Source: Oscillospiraceae bacterium (GTDB taxonomy: Bacteria; Bacillota; Clostridia; Oscillospirales; Acutalibacteraceae). Taken from it: a stretch of 11,357 nt of DNA. Position 1 is the stretch's first letter, and each line of letters opens with the position of its first letter. The stretch lies in the NCBI GenBank assembly GCA_003520555.1, contig DOUO01000076.1:1-11357 (forward strand), written 5' to 3'. The notes below the pieces were generated by a model. That model worked only from the letters and a program-made list of their open reading frames with translations, had not been told where the DNA came from and did no database searches. Below, in pieces: positions 1-7,299 of this stretch. Position numbers and translations under genes: made by a program.

Positions 1-573
1 CAGGCGGACAAGGTGCCCGTAGGCGCAGACCAGAAACAGCACATTGAGCTGACCTGCGACATCGCAAAGCGTTTTAACGGCTTGTACGGCAATGTTTTCA
101 AAATTCCCGAGGGTTTTATTCCCAAAAACGGCGCAAGGGTTATGAGCCTGCAAAATCCGCTTAACAAGATGAGCAAGTCCGACGAAAACGCGAACGGATG
201 CGTTCACCTGCTTGACTCTCCCGAGGTTATTATGAAGAAGTTTAAGCGCGCGGTAACCGACAGCGACGCCTGCGTGCGTTATGCCGAAGGCAAGGACGGC
301 GTAAACAACCTTATGACAATTTACAGCGCGGTGACAGGCAAGACCTTTGAGGAAATTGAAAACGAGTTCGCGGGCAAGGGCTACGGCGAATTCAAAACCG
401 CCGTCGGCGAGGCTGTTGTCGAGGAGCTGCGTCCCGTTCGCGAGCGCTACGAAAAGCTGATTGCGGACAAGGCATACCTTGAGGAATGTTACCGCAAGGC
501 AGACGAGATTGCGCTTAAAATCAGCAGCCGCACCTTAAATAAGGCCATGAAGAAAATCGGCTTTGTAAGATAA
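1..573 (+). CDS. trpS: Tryptophanyl-tRNA synthetase, C-terminal part (5' end outside window)
   Basis: Class I aminoacyl-tRNA synthetase that charges tRNA-Trp with tryptophan using ATP, in the cytoplasm. The window opens inside the gene, and the frame is open from base 1 (Q-A-D-K, then VPVGADQKQHIEL, a hallmark of TrpRS). About 190 residues are visible of a protein that is usually 330-340. The second ATP-binding signature, KMSKS, is intact at 166-180 within NPLNKMSKSDEN. The rest is the helical anticodon-binding region, ending FVR-stop. The HIGH-type motif and the true start lie to the left of the window. The reading frame shows no frameshift. The gene ends 10 bases before a strong terminator hairpin. 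The family call is secure. Confidence 0.97.
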   Translation, partial: QADKVPVGADQKQHIELTCDIAKRFNGLYGNVFKIPEGFIPKNGARVMSLQNPLNKMSKSDENANGCVHLLDSPEVIMKKFKRAVTDSDACVRYAEGKDGVNNLMTIYSAVTGKTFEEIENEFAGKGYGEFKTAVGEAVVEELRPVRERYEKLIADKAYLEECYRKADEIALKISSRTLNKAMKKIGFVR

Positions 574-583
574 TTTTCAAATC

Positions 584-614
584 AACAGGGAGGCAAAACG
601 CCTCCCTGTTTTTT
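584..614 (+). terminator. Rho-independent terminator of trpS
   Basis: An 11-bp perfect stem (584-594 with 600-610, left arm AACAGGGAGGC) closes a five-base loop AAAAC and runs into a T tract at 609-614. It sits between the convergent trpS and mecA-like genes. The minus-strand T tract is poor, so it mainly serves trpS. Confidence 0.93.
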
Positions 615-624
615 AATCTGAAAT

Positions 625-1176
625 CTATAAACATTTTCCTATTTGCGCGACGGCGTCGCGCGTGCAAACGGGGTTTCCGTATTCACGGATTTGGGCGGCT
701 GAAACAACGCCGCCTTTCTTTTTCGCATATTCGCTTAATACGCGGCGAAGCGTCAGGGGCAGGTAATGTTCAAAAATGATGTAATACTTGCCGTTAAGCT
801 CAAATACGGCGTTTTTGGGGCTGAGTACGCTTTTGCGGTAAAGCGCCTTAACAAGAGCCAGCAGCGCCTCGGCGTTTTCTACCGCGTAGCACACGGCAAA
901 GCCGCTTTTCAGCCTGTAGGTATGCGGGCTTTGCTTTTTGCTGACCGTGACGAGCAAATAACAATCGTCGCCGAAAAGCATTGCTTCAACGTTGAGCCTT
1001 TTGCCGCTGACGTTTATGCCGTAACGGCGGCACGCCGCCTGCATTATCCGCAGGATTACGCGGCGCGAATGATTGTCATTAAAGCTCATGCTGTTGAAAT
1101 CAAGCGAAAAGTCGGTCATATCCTTGTTGCACAGGGTAATAAGCACCCTGTTGTCCGCAAGTTTGTTCACCGTCAC
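625..1176 (-). CDS. MecA-like adaptor protein (short form)
   Basis: A predicted cytoplasmic adaptor of 183 residues. MecA proteins hand substrates such as ComK to the ClpC/ClpP protease. The resemblance is seen in three places: an opening beta strand (VNKLADNRVLITL); the N-terminal domain stretch around residues 20-78 (MTDFSLDFNSM, then GINVSGKRLNVEAM) that matches the MecA pattern of DL-D followed by a G-F-V-G-L-IE block; and a C-terminal half with YYIIFE, LSEY and a final EYGNPVCTRDAV like the EHGK-I--DNA end of MecA. It is shorter than classical MecA (about 210-240), with a reduced acidic linker. The frame is open further upstream, but GTG at 1176 is preferred because a GAGGTGG ribosome binding site lies five bases before it. 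The family call rests on pattern memory, and the clients are unknown. Confidence 0.62.
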   Translation of the reverse strand: MTVNKLADNRVLITLCNKDMTDFSLDFNSMSFNDNHSRRVILRIMQAACRRYGINVSGKRLNVEAMLFGDDCYLLVTVSKKQSPHTYRLKSGFAVCYAVENAEALLALVKALYRKSVLSPKNAVFELNGKYYIIFEHYLPLTLRRVLSEYAKKKGGVVSAAQIREYGNPVCTRDAVAQIGKCL

Positions 1177-1181
1177 AAAAA

Positions 1182-1188
1182 CCACCTC
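1182..1188 (-). promoter_or_regulatory. Ribosome binding site that sets the mecA-like start
   Basis: GAGGTGG on the minus strand, five bases before the GTG at 1176. It lies inside the longer open frame that begins at 1200, so it argues for the shorter protein. Confidence 0.6.
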
Positions 1189-1209
1189 GTCAAAAAACAC
1201 TATATATCC

Positions 1210-1238
1210 ATAATATGCGCTTTATGTTAAACTTGCAA
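1210..1238 (-). promoter_or_regulatory. Sigma-A promoter for the mecA-like gene
   Basis: On the minus strand a -35 TTGCAA (1233-1238) and a -10 TATTAT (1210-1215) are separated by exactly 17 bases. The expected start of transcription is about 1203, giving a leader of roughly 27 bases before the GTG. It lies back to back with the GH13 promoter. Confidence 0.65.
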
Positions 1239-1260
1239 GTGATTTTTATTGGAAATTATA

Positions 1261-1289
1261 TTGCCAAATTAGAAAAAAGATGTTATTAT
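1261..1289 (+). promoter_or_regulatory. Extended -10 sigma-A promoter for the GH13 gene
   Basis: TTGCCA (1261-1266), a 17-base spacer and TATTAT (1284-1289), with a TG at 1281-1282 giving an extended -10. The predicted RNA start near 1296 leaves about 31 bases before the ATG, with the ribosome binding site AAAGGGTGG just upstream of it. Confidence 0.7.
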
Positions 1290-1326
1290 AAAATTGAATT
1301 ATAAATTACTTTGAAAGGGTGGTTTT

Positions 1327-2859
1327 ATGCCTAAATGGCTTTTGGACGCAGTTTTTTATGAGATTTATCCGCAGAGCTTTTACGATTCCAACGGCGACGG
1401 AATCGGCGATATTCAGGGAATTATACAGAAGCTTGACTATGTAAGCGGTCTGGGCTGCAACGCGATTTGGCTTAATCCCGTTTACGATTCGCCTTTTATG
1501 GACGCGGGCTACGACGTCAGGGATTACAAAAAGGTTGCTCCGCGCTACGGCACAAACGAGGATTTGGTTCAGCTCTTTAACGAAGCGCACAGCAGAGGCA
1601 TGAAAATTCTGCTTGACCTTGTTCCCGGTCATACCTCCGACACCCACCCGTGGTTTCAGGAGGCAAAAAAGGCAGAGGAAACAGAGCTCAGCAACCGCTA
1701 TATTTTTACAAAAAGCGTTTGGGACGCTCCGCCCGAATACCGCATGATGTGCGGAATATGCGAACGCAACGGCAATTACATGGTAAACTATTTCAGCTCG
1801 CAGCCCGCGCTGAACTACGGCTTTGACAAAATTACTCATCCCGAATGGCAGCTTCCGTGCAGCCATCCCGACTGCCTTAAGACCGTGGAGGCAATTAAGG
1901 ATGTAATGCGTTTTTGGCTTGACAAGGGCGCGGACGGCTTCCGGGTTGACATGGCGGATTCGCTGGTTAAAAACGACGACGCAAAGTACGCCACGGCAAA
2001 AATCTGGCGCGGCGTCCGCGATATGCTTGACGCGGAATATCCCGAGGCGGCGATGATTGCGGAGTGGTGCTTCCCCGAACGCGCCATAAACGACGCGGGC
2101 TTCCACATGGATTTTTACCTTGACCACTACGGCAACGGCTACAGCCGCATGTTCCGCTACGGCAACTGGGGCGACGAAGCTGTATTCAACAAAAACGGCA
2201 GGGGAAATTTGCAGGCGTTTACTGACGAATACCTGCCTGCCTACAACCGCACAAAGGACAACGGCTACATCTGCTTTATGACCAACAACCACGACATGCC
2301 GCGCGTAACGGCGTATTTGGACAAGCAGGCAATTAAGCTTGTTAACGCGTTTATATTCACCATGCCGGGCGTGCCCTTCCTTTACTACGGCGACGAAATA
2401 GGTATGCGGTACCAAGCCGATTTGGTAAGCAAGGAAGGCGGTTTTTCGCGCACGGGTTCACGCACGCCCATGCAGTGGAACAGCGGCAAGAATCTGGGCT
2501 TTTCACAAAGCGACGAGCCGTATTTGCCCGTTGACAAAACCGCGGACGCGCCCACGGTTGAAAACCAAAAGGACGACCCGGACAGCATTTACACTGTTGT
2601 CACCGACCTTATACGCCTGCGCAAAAGGCACGAGGAGCTGAGGGGAAACGGCGAGCTTGAGTTTATGAGCGAGCCGGGCAAAATTCCGTTTGCGTACCGC
2701 AGGGGCGATTTTGTGATGTATTTTAATCCTCTTGACGTCGATTTTGAAATTGACACGTGTTATGACGGCGACGTGATTTACAAAATCGGAAACGCCGAAA
2801 TTACAGACGGACGGATTATAATGCAGCCGCAGAGCTTTTTGATGATTAAAAACAACTGA
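1327..2859 (+). CDS. GH13 alpha-amylase-family glycosidase (alpha-glucosidase / trehalose synthase-like)
   Basis: A 510-residue glycoside hydrolase family 13 enzyme with no signal peptide, so probably cytoplasmic and acting on short alpha-glucans or maltose-type sugars after uptake. The catalytic residues are all present: nucleophile Asp208 (GFRVDMAD), acid/base Glu246 (MIAEWC) and transition-state stabiliser Asp323 (NNHDMPR). An Asp/Asn metal loop (DSNGDGIGDIQG, 20-31) and QPALNY (159-164) resemble oligo-1,6-glucosidases and trehalose synthases. Region I reads DLVPGHTSD (97-105), with Gly where the family usually has Asn. A beta-sandwich-like C-terminal domain follows from about 440. The start has a GGGTGG site. 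The gene stands alone between its own promoter and a terminator, with no transporter or regulator beside it. The family is certain; the exact substrate, and hydrolysis versus transglycosylation, cannot be read from the sequence. Confidence 0.9.
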   Translation: MPKWLLDAVFYEIYPQSFYDSNGDGIGDIQGIIQKLDYVSGLGCNAIWLNPVYDSPFMDAGYDVRDYKKVAPRYGTNEDLVQLFNEAHSRGMKILLDLVPGHTSDTHPWFQEAKKAEETELSNRYIFTKSVWDAPPEYRMMCGICERNGNYMVNYFSSQPALNYGFDKITHPEWQLPCSHPDCLKTVEAIKDVMRFWLDKGADGFRVDMADSLVKNDDAKYATAKIWRGVRDMLDAEYPEAAMIAEWCFPERAINDAGFHMDFYLDHYGNGYSRMFRYGNWGDEAVFNKNGRGNLQAFTDEYLPAYNRTKDNGYICFMTNNHDMPRVTAYLDKQAIKLVNAFIFTMPGVPFLYYGDEIGMRYQADLVSKEGGFSRTGSRTPMQWNSGKNLGFSQSDEPYLPVDKTADAPTVENQKDDPDSIYTVVTDLIRLRKRHEELRGNGELEFMSEPGKIPFAYRRGDFVMYFNPLDVDFEIDTCYDGDVIYKIGNAEITDGRIIMQPQSFLMIKNN

Positions 2860-2860
2860 T

Positions 2861-2911
2861 AAAAAGGGTTAGCCTTTACTCAGCGAAGTAACGGCTAACC
2901 CTTTGTTTTTA
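2861..2911. terminator. Bidirectional terminator between the GH13 gene and the DHHW gene
   Basis: A 12-bp perfect stem (2863-2874 with 2893-2904, AAAGGGTTAGCC) is extended by a further 5-bp helix (2876-2880 with 2887-2891) across a single mismatch, with a six-base tip. T tracts follow on both strands (GTTTTTATT on plus, TTTTTATC on minus), as expected where two genes converge. Confidence 0.93.
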
Positions 2912-2920
2912 TTAAATTTT

Positions 2921-4132
2921 TTACTGAAGCCAAACAAGGTCGGTGTCGTTCGCAAGATTGTCAATGCCGTAGAGCACCAAAAGCTGTTCGGGCTTTTCAC
3001 GCTGAACCACCGCGGAAACATTTTCCGCTTTGAAGTAACGCATGTCAACAAGGATAACCTTCTTGTAGGTTTCCGCAAGGAACGGAGCCATGCTGTGACT
3101 GAAGCTGTCCTTGATTACAAGCAGAGTGCCTTTTTCGGCTTTTGAGTTTGTGATTTCGGTGTAGGCGTGGTTGCCGTCGATAAAGACGGGATACTTGTCG
3201 TCCTCTTTCAGGTGGTCGTAGAAGAACACGGAGTCGCTTTCCTTGGTTTCGGTTGCCTCAACGATTTTTACGTGCAGGTTGGCGGCAGAGTTTGACTTGT
3301 TGTTCCAAACCTCAATTTGGTCGGGCTCGGTAAGCCAGAAGCCGCTTGACGAATATGTTGTGCCGTAAAAACCGGAGTACTGCTCGATTGTGAACAGGCT
3401 TTCGGATGCGGGAACGGTTCCGAGCGACTTGCAAAGCTCGGTGTACGCCGTGTACGCGCCGCGCGACGTCCAGTGGTGGTCGGTTTTATAATAAAGCTGA
3501 TTTCCCTGACGATACGCGTTTTTAAATGTTTCGCGCAAATCAACAAAGCTGATTCCGTTTTGCGCCAGTGTGTTTGAGGCGTCGGCAAGGTATTGGTCAT
3601 CCTTGTACTCATTGTGAATAAAGGGAAGAACGTCGTTGCAAACATAGCCTGTTGAGGGCGCAAGCACAACCGACATGGGAATATTCTTAACCGCGTCAAG
3701 GTTTTTGAAATCAACAATCGCTCCGATGTTTTTCTTTATTCCGCTGTCGTCGGGAATCGGTTTGTTTATAAGATATCCGTTTTTGCAGTTGTAAATATCC
3801 TTTGCGCCGTTGTTGCCCTCAAGAAGCGCGGTGTAGGCGTTAACGCCTACCCACATATTGCGCGCGGGAAAATGGTCGGCAAAAAAGGTTTCAAAATCCT
3901 TGCCGAATTTTCCGCTTGAAACGGTTTCAAACGAGGTTTCGGGAAATTTTTGAAGATAACGTTTTTCAGAGGAGCTGTAGTCAAGCTTCGGATTAAAGAT
4001 AAACCAAATTGCCATAACAAAGATGAAGCCGACAAACAACAGCCCGGGGACATACGAAAGCTTCTTGTTTTCGTTGTCCCTGTATTCGGCGGCATAGTGC
4101 CTGCCGCCTTTGCCTTTAGCGTATTGCGTCAT
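2921..4132 (-). CDS. DHHW-family membrane-anchored protein (AlgX/AlgJ-like, SGNH-type), partner of MBOAT
   Basis: A 403-residue protein with a short charged N-terminus and one membrane segment at about 29-47 (VPGLLFVGFIFVMAIWFIF), so the bulk should be outside the membrane. The family motif DHHW is at 218-221 (YKTDHHWTSRGAY). In AlgX-type acetylation proteins the Asp and second His of D-x-H-W and a later Ser form the catalytic triad; the matching Ser here is probably Ser343 in VIKDSFSHS. By analogy it moves or accepts acyl groups delivered by the MBOAT protein encoded just upstream. The frame extends to a GTG at 4141, but the AGGTGA ribosome binding site (4138-4143) overlaps that codon and sits correctly for the ATG at 4132, 14 bases after the MBOAT stop. 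The glycan acceptor is unknown. Confidence 0.85.
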   Translation of the reverse strand: MTQYAKGKGGRHYAAEYRDNENKKLSYVPGLLFVGFIFVMAIWFIFNPKLDYSSSEKRYLQKFPETSFETVSSGKFGKDFETFFADHFPARNMWVGVNAYTALLEGNNGAKDIYNCKNGYLINKPIPDDSGIKKNIGAIVDFKNLDAVKNIPMSVVLAPSTGYVCNDVLPFIHNEYKDDQYLADASNTLAQNGISFVDLRETFKNAYRQGNQLYYKTDHHWTSRGAYTAYTELCKSLGTVPASESLFTIEQYSGFYGTTYSSSGFWLTEPDQIEVWNNKSNSAANLHVKIVEATETKESDSVFFYDHLKEDDKYPVFIDGNHAYTEITNSKAEKGTLLVIKDSFSHSMAPFLAETYKKVILVDMRYFKAENVSAVVQREKPEQLLVLYGIDNLANDTDLVWLQ

Positions 4133-4137
4133 ATAAA

Positions 4138-4143
4138 TCACCT
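4138..4143 (-). promoter_or_regulatory. Ribosome binding site that sets the DHHW start
   Basis: AGGTGA on the minus strand, five bases before ATG 4132. It overlaps the alternative GTG at 4141, which excludes that codon as the likely start. Confidence 0.65.
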
Positions 4144-4146
4144 GAA

Positions 4147-5547
4147 TTAAAATCTGAAGTACAGGAACGGATTGTAGCTTTGGTCAACCAGGCTTGCGGT
4201 GCTGAGGAAAAGCACGCCGGCAACAAATACGGTTTCAAGCACCCACATAAATCTGATGTGCTTAAAGCGTTCATACAGCCGTGCTCCGAGCGGTGTGCCG
4301 GCAATTGCCGCTACAATCATAAGGGGCAGATTGCTGAGGAAAAGGTTAAGAGTGTTGCTGCTGATGATACCCTTGCTGAAATTAAACATATCGCCGAGGG
4401 TTGCGAAAAGCTGGTTAACGTCGGTGAAATAGAACAGCGTCCAGCCGATAAGCACAATAAACAGGGTGTATATGTGCTGCAGCACCGACGGAAGCCTGTC
4501 CAGATACTTTTTGAGCACAAATTTTTCAAGGATAAGCAGCAGACCGTAGAACAATCCCCAGAAGATGAAGTTATACGCCGCGCCGTGCCAAAGTCCCGTT
4601 AAACCCCACACAATCAGCAGGTTAATAATTTGACGTTTTACGCCCTTGCGGTTGCCGCCGAGCGGTATGTAAACATATTCCTTGAACCAGGTTGACAGCG
4701 AAATGTGCCATCTGCGCCAAAATTCAGTGATTGATTTTGAAATGTACGGATAATTGAAGTTTTTGAGGAACTCAAAGCCGAGCATATTTCCGAGGCCGCA
4801 CGCCATGTCTGAATAGCCCGAAAAGTCAAAGTAAATCTGGAAGGTGTAGGCGGCTATGCCGAACCACGTTCCCAAAATTCCGTGAGGCTCAATGTGAGTT
4901 GTTTCAAACAAAGCGTTGGTAATTACGCCCATTTGGTTTGCGATAAGCACCTTTTTGCCGAGACCAATGCAAAAGATTTTTACGCCCTTTGTGAACTGGG
5001 CAAGCGTTTCGCGGCGGTGAATCATTTGGTCGGCAACGTCGCGGTATCTTACAATCGGGCCCGCAATAAGCTGAGGAAACAGCGCAAGGTAGGTGCCGAA
5101 GTTGATAAAGCTTTTGCTGACGGGAGCGTCGTCGCGGTAAACGTCAATTACATAGCTCATGGTCTGGAAGGTGTAGAAGCTGATGCCTATGGGCAGGCTT
5201 ATGTGCAGGCTCGGAATGTTTAGGAACGGCAGCATATTAAGCGTGTCGGTTATCATTCCGGTGTACTTGAACACCGCCAAAATACCTATGTCAAGCACAC
5301 AGGTGAGCACCAAAAACAGCTTTTTCTTTTTTGCGTCGCTGCGGTACTTGTCCACAAGCCAGCCGCCGACATAGTTAAACAATACGTTGAACAGCATAAG
5401 GAAAACCAGCATCGGTTCGCCCCAGCCGTAGAAAACCAGGTTAATAAAGAAAAGAAAAAGGTTTCTGCCTTTTCTCGGAACAATGTAATATATCAGCAAA
5501 GTAACGGGAAGATACGCGAACAAAAATACTAAGCTTGAAAATACCAC
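4147..5547 (-). CDS. MBOAT-family membrane-bound O-acyltransferase (AlgI/DltB type)
   Basis: A 466-residue multi-pass membrane protein, hydrophobic along nearly its whole length. MBOAT hallmarks are present: FPQLIAGPI (157-165), FDFSGYSDMA (240-249), WRRWHISLSTW (278-288) with His281, and the catalytic His321 in GLTGLWHGAAYNFIFWG. The C-terminus NPFLYFRF is typical of bacterial members. These proteins take an acyl group, usually acetyl, from an inner thioester donor and pass it across the membrane for O-acylation of polysaccharides or teichoic acids. Start codon GTG, preceded by AAAGGGGTGA. It is first in a two-gene operon with the DHHW protein, the standard pairing in Firmicutes. No dlt genes lie nearby, so an AlgI-like rather than DltB role is favoured. 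The acceptor is not identifiable. Confidence 0.94.
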   Translation of the reverse strand: MVFSSLVFLFAYLPVTLLIYYIVPRKGRNLFLFFINLVFYGWGEPMLVFLMLFNVLFNYVGGWLVDKYRSDAKKKKLFLVLTCVLDIGILAVFKYTGMITDTLNMLPFLNIPSLHISLPIGISFYTFQTMSYVIDVYRDDAPVSKSFINFGTYLALFPQLIAGPIVRYRDVADQMIHRRETLAQFTKGVKIFCIGLGKKVLIANQMGVITNALFETTHIEPHGILGTWFGIAAYTFQIYFDFSGYSDMACGLGNMLGFEFLKNFNYPYISKSITEFWRRWHISLSTWFKEYVYIPLGGNRKGVKRQIINLLIVWGLTGLWHGAAYNFIFWGLFYGLLLILEKFVLKKYLDRLPSVLQHIYTLFIVLIGWTLFYFTDVNQLFATLGDMFNFSKGIISSNTLNLFLSNLPLMIVAAIAGTPLGARLYERFKHIRFMWVLETVFVAGVLFLSTASLVDQSYNPFLYFRF

Positions 5548-5605
5548 ACTCTCACCCCTTTTTTATATACAGATACAAATATCAAATATTTACGCATACA
5601 TGTTT

Positions 5606-5634
5606 ATTGTACATTAATCGGGCGTTTTAGTCAA
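5606..5634 (-). promoter_or_regulatory. Sigma-A promoter of the MBOAT-DHHW operon
   Basis: On the minus strand TTGACT (5629-5634), a 17-base spacer and TACAAT (5606-5611). Near consensus. The predicted leader is about 52 bases (to GTG 5547) and AT-rich, with no clear structure. Confidence 0.8.
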
Positions 5635-5647
5635 TAAAAAATAATGA

Positions 5648-5683
5648 CAAAAATAAAAAGCGGCTCACCGTCAGGTATGCCGC
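5648..5683 (-). terminator. Terminator downstream of the lipoprotein gene
   Basis: On the minus strand GCGGC (5679-5683) pairs with GCCGC (5660-5664), with an inner ACC/GGT helix and a TGAC tip across a small internal loop, followed by TTTTTATTTTT. The helix is modest but the T tract is long. It separates the lipoprotein gene from the MBOAT operon. Confidence 0.7.
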
Positions 5684-5694
5684 GACTTTTCGGT

Positions 5695-6084
5695 TTATGA
5701 AATTGTCTTTTTAACGATTTCCCTTCCGCTTTTGTCCTTTACAAGGTAAACAATGTTTGACCCGTTGTCGCCTGTCGTTTTGCGCAGACTGCTGAGATAA
5801 GGCTTCAGGCTTTCTTCAACTCCGGTAAGCTCTGTTTCGTTAAGGCTTCCCTCAATTGAAGCGTTTACGTCCATTTCAATGTATAAATCTCTGCCCTTGC
5901 CGTAGGTTTTGACATTCATGGCGTCGCCGTACAGATTTTTAAGGTTGTTTATTTGCTCGGCGTAGGCAACGTTTTCTCTGATAAACTGATTAACCTTGCC
6001 CTCCTCGGGACTTCCGCAGCCGCTGAAAATCACGCAGAACACCGCAGCCAGCAGCAAAATGATTGAGACCTTCTTTTTCCCCAT
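5695..6084 (-). CDS. Small secreted lipoprotein, DUF4854-like
   Basis: A 129-residue predicted lipoprotein. A Lys-rich n-region (MGKKK) precedes a hydrophobic core and a lipobox FSGC, with the lipid-bearing Cys at 23; Phe at -3 is less usual but tolerated. The mature part is about 105 residues, hydrophilic, with a helical stretch, a beta-rich middle (GRDLYIEMDVNA) and an end VYLVKDKSGREIVKKTIS, a pattern I associate with the DUF4854 lipoprotein family of clostridia. No function is known. Three ATG codons lie close together; the one at 6084 is chosen because GAGGTG is seven bases before it, while the ATG at 6090 is too close. It has its own promoter and terminator, so it is monocistronic. The family assignment is tentative; the lipoprotein call is firm. 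Confidence 0.8.
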   Translation of the reverse strand: MGKKKVSIILLLAAVFCVIFSGCGSPEEGKVNQFIRENVAYAEQINNLKNLYGDAMNVKTYGKGRDLYIEMDVNASIEGSLNETELTGVEESLKPYLSSLRKTTGDNGSNIVYLVKDKSGREIVKKTIS

Positions 6085-6117
6085 TTTCATACACCTCATT
6101 AGTTTCCTGTAAATAAT

Positions 6118-6146
6118 AGTTTACGACAAATTTTTTTCCGTGTCAA
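6118..6146 (-). promoter_or_regulatory. Sigma-A promoter of the lipoprotein gene
   Basis: On the minus strand a perfect -35 TTGACA (6141-6146), a 17-base spacer and TAAACT (6118-6123). The RNA start near 6111 gives a leader of about 27 bases before ATG 6084. Confidence 0.72.
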
Positions 6147-6243
6147 GTGGAAAGTATAACACCGCCGCGGCAACGTTTGCCTTATCGGGCAATTTATACC
6201 GTTTTGATGAAGATTGGCATGAAAACAAACAATCTGTAAGCAT

Positions 6244-6274
6244 AAAAAAGCCGGCTCAACGTGGAGCCGGCTTT
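6244..6274 (-). terminator. Strong terminator of the ribosomal-protein operon after rplL
   Basis: An 11-bp perfect GC-rich stem (6247-6257 with 6264-6274, arm AAAGCCGGCTC) and a six-base loop, with a run of six T on the minus strand. It lies about 22 bases past the rplL stop and marks the operon end, so rpoBC are not co-transcribed. Confidence 0.95.
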
Positions 6275-6296
6275 ATAAAAGCTTATTAAGCAAAAA

Positions 6297-6674
6297 TTAC
6301 TTAAGCTCAACCTCTGCGCCTGCAGCCTCGAGCTTCTCCTTGATGGAGTCAGCGTCTTCCTTAGAAGCCTGCTCCTTAACAGCCTTGGGTGCGCCGTCAA
6401 CAAGAGCCTTAGCTTCCTTAAGGCCGAGACCTGTAACCTCACGAACAGCCTTGATAACAGCAATCTTGTTGCCGCCTGCGCTCTTAAGGATTACGTCAAA
6501 CTCTGTCTGCTCCGCAGCAGCGGCAGCGCCTGCGTCTGCGGGACCTGCAACTGCAACAGCAGCGGCAGCTGATACGCCAAACTCATCCTCTACAGCGTGA
6601 ACGAGCTCTGAAAGCTCAAGAACTGTGAGGCCTTTTAATTCTTCAATAATAGCAGTAATTTTCTCTGATGCCAT
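6297..6674 (-). CDS. rplL: 50S ribosomal protein L7/L12
   Basis: The stalk protein that recruits and activates translation GTPases (EF-Tu, EF-G, IF2, RF3) on the large subunit. At 125 residues it is the standard length. The N-terminal dimerisation domain (about 1-33, [19 protein letters not shown]) binds L10; an Ala/Gly-rich hinge (about 35-55) follows; the C-terminal domain (about 56-125) carries the conserved [30 protein letters not shown] and ALVDGAPK blocks. ATG start with GGAGGTAA about eight bases upstream. It is the last gene of the operon, 52 bases after rplJ, which matches the need to make several L12 copies for each L10 through strong translation initiation. A strong terminator follows. 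Confidence 0.98.
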   Translation of the reverse strand: MASEKITAIIEELKGLTVLELSELVHAVEDEFGVSAAAAVAVAGPADAGAAAAAEQTEFDVILKSAGGNKIAVIKAVREVTGLGLKEAKALVDGAPKAVKEQASKEDADSIKEKLEAAGAEVELK

Positions 6675-6726
6675 TGTTATTTACCTCCGATATGTTATTA
6701 GTTAATTTTAAAATATTTGCAGCTGA

Positions 6727-7293
6727 TTATTCAGCCGCTTCTTCGGCAGGAGCTTCCTGAGCGGGAGCGTCAGCCGCCTTCTTGGCAAGACATTCCTCAA
6801 AGCCGCCTTCATCAACTACAGCCTGCATAACACGGGCAAAAGCAGCGATGGGAGCCTGGAACGCGCCGAGAACATTTGCGAGAAGTACCTCTCTGGTGGG
6901 GAGTTTTGAAAGAGCTGTGATTGTATCCATATCAATTACAGCGCCGTCAAGGTATCCTGTCTTAACCTTAAAGTTGTCGTGATCCTTTGCGTACTTGCAG
7001 AGGATACGAGCCGCGGCAGCGTATTCGCTGTCGCTTGTCGCAAGAGCGGTTGTGCCCTCAAGCACGGGCTTGATGTCCTCAAGACCTGCTTCATCACATG
7101 CGCGCGAAAGAAGAGTGTTCTTTACAACGGTGTACTTAACATCGTTTTCACGAAGCTCCTTTCTGAGCTTTGTGTCATCCTCGGTGTTAATGCCCTGGTA
7201 GCTTACTACAAGGCCTGTGATGGAGTTTTTGAGTCTGTCGGAAAGCTCTGCGACGATTGCCTTCTTTTGCTCTAAAACGCTTTGACTTGGCAA
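6727..7293 (-). CDS. rplJ: 50S ribosomal protein L10
   Basis: The base of the ribosomal stalk: it binds 23S rRNA beside L11 and holds L12 dimers on its C-terminal helix. It is 188 residues from a TTG start, MPSQSVLEQKKAIVAEL, the usual L10 opening. The frame runs open to 7377, but that extension lies in the leader RNA; GGAGGTG (7300-7306) sits six bases before the TTG and decides the start. YTVVKNTLLSRA (54-65) is the conserved RNA-binding region, and residues 140-170 form the L12-binding helix. The tail is acidic and Ala-rich (APAQEAPAEEAAE). L10, with L12, is the expected ligand of the upstream L10 leader, so expression should be autogenously controlled. Confidence 0.97.
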   Translation of the reverse strand: MPSQSVLEQKKAIVAELSDRLKNSITGLVVSYQGINTEDDTKLRKELRENDVKYTVVKNTLLSRACDEAGLEDIKPVLEGTTALATSDSEYAAAARILCKYAKDHDNFKVKTGYLDGAVIDMDTITALSKLPTREVLLANVLGAFQAPIAAFARVMQAVVDEGGFEECLAKKAADAPAQEAPAEEAAE

Positions 7294-7299
7294 AAAATT

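Noticed and set aside
766..1230. Plus-strand open frame opposite the MecA-like gene
   Set aside because: No promoter or ribosome binding site fits, and the opposite strand carries a family-like protein with its own promoter and start signals.
1306..2415. Long antisense open frame (369 codons) across the GH13 gene
   Set aside because: It lies entirely opposite a gene with intact catalytic motifs, its translation is rich in Val/Ala/His without recognisable domains, and it has no ribosome binding site. It is a codon-bias shadow.
4180..5374. Several open frames on the plus strand within the MBOAT gene
   Set aside because: They overlap a protein with complete MBOAT motifs and have no start signals of their own.
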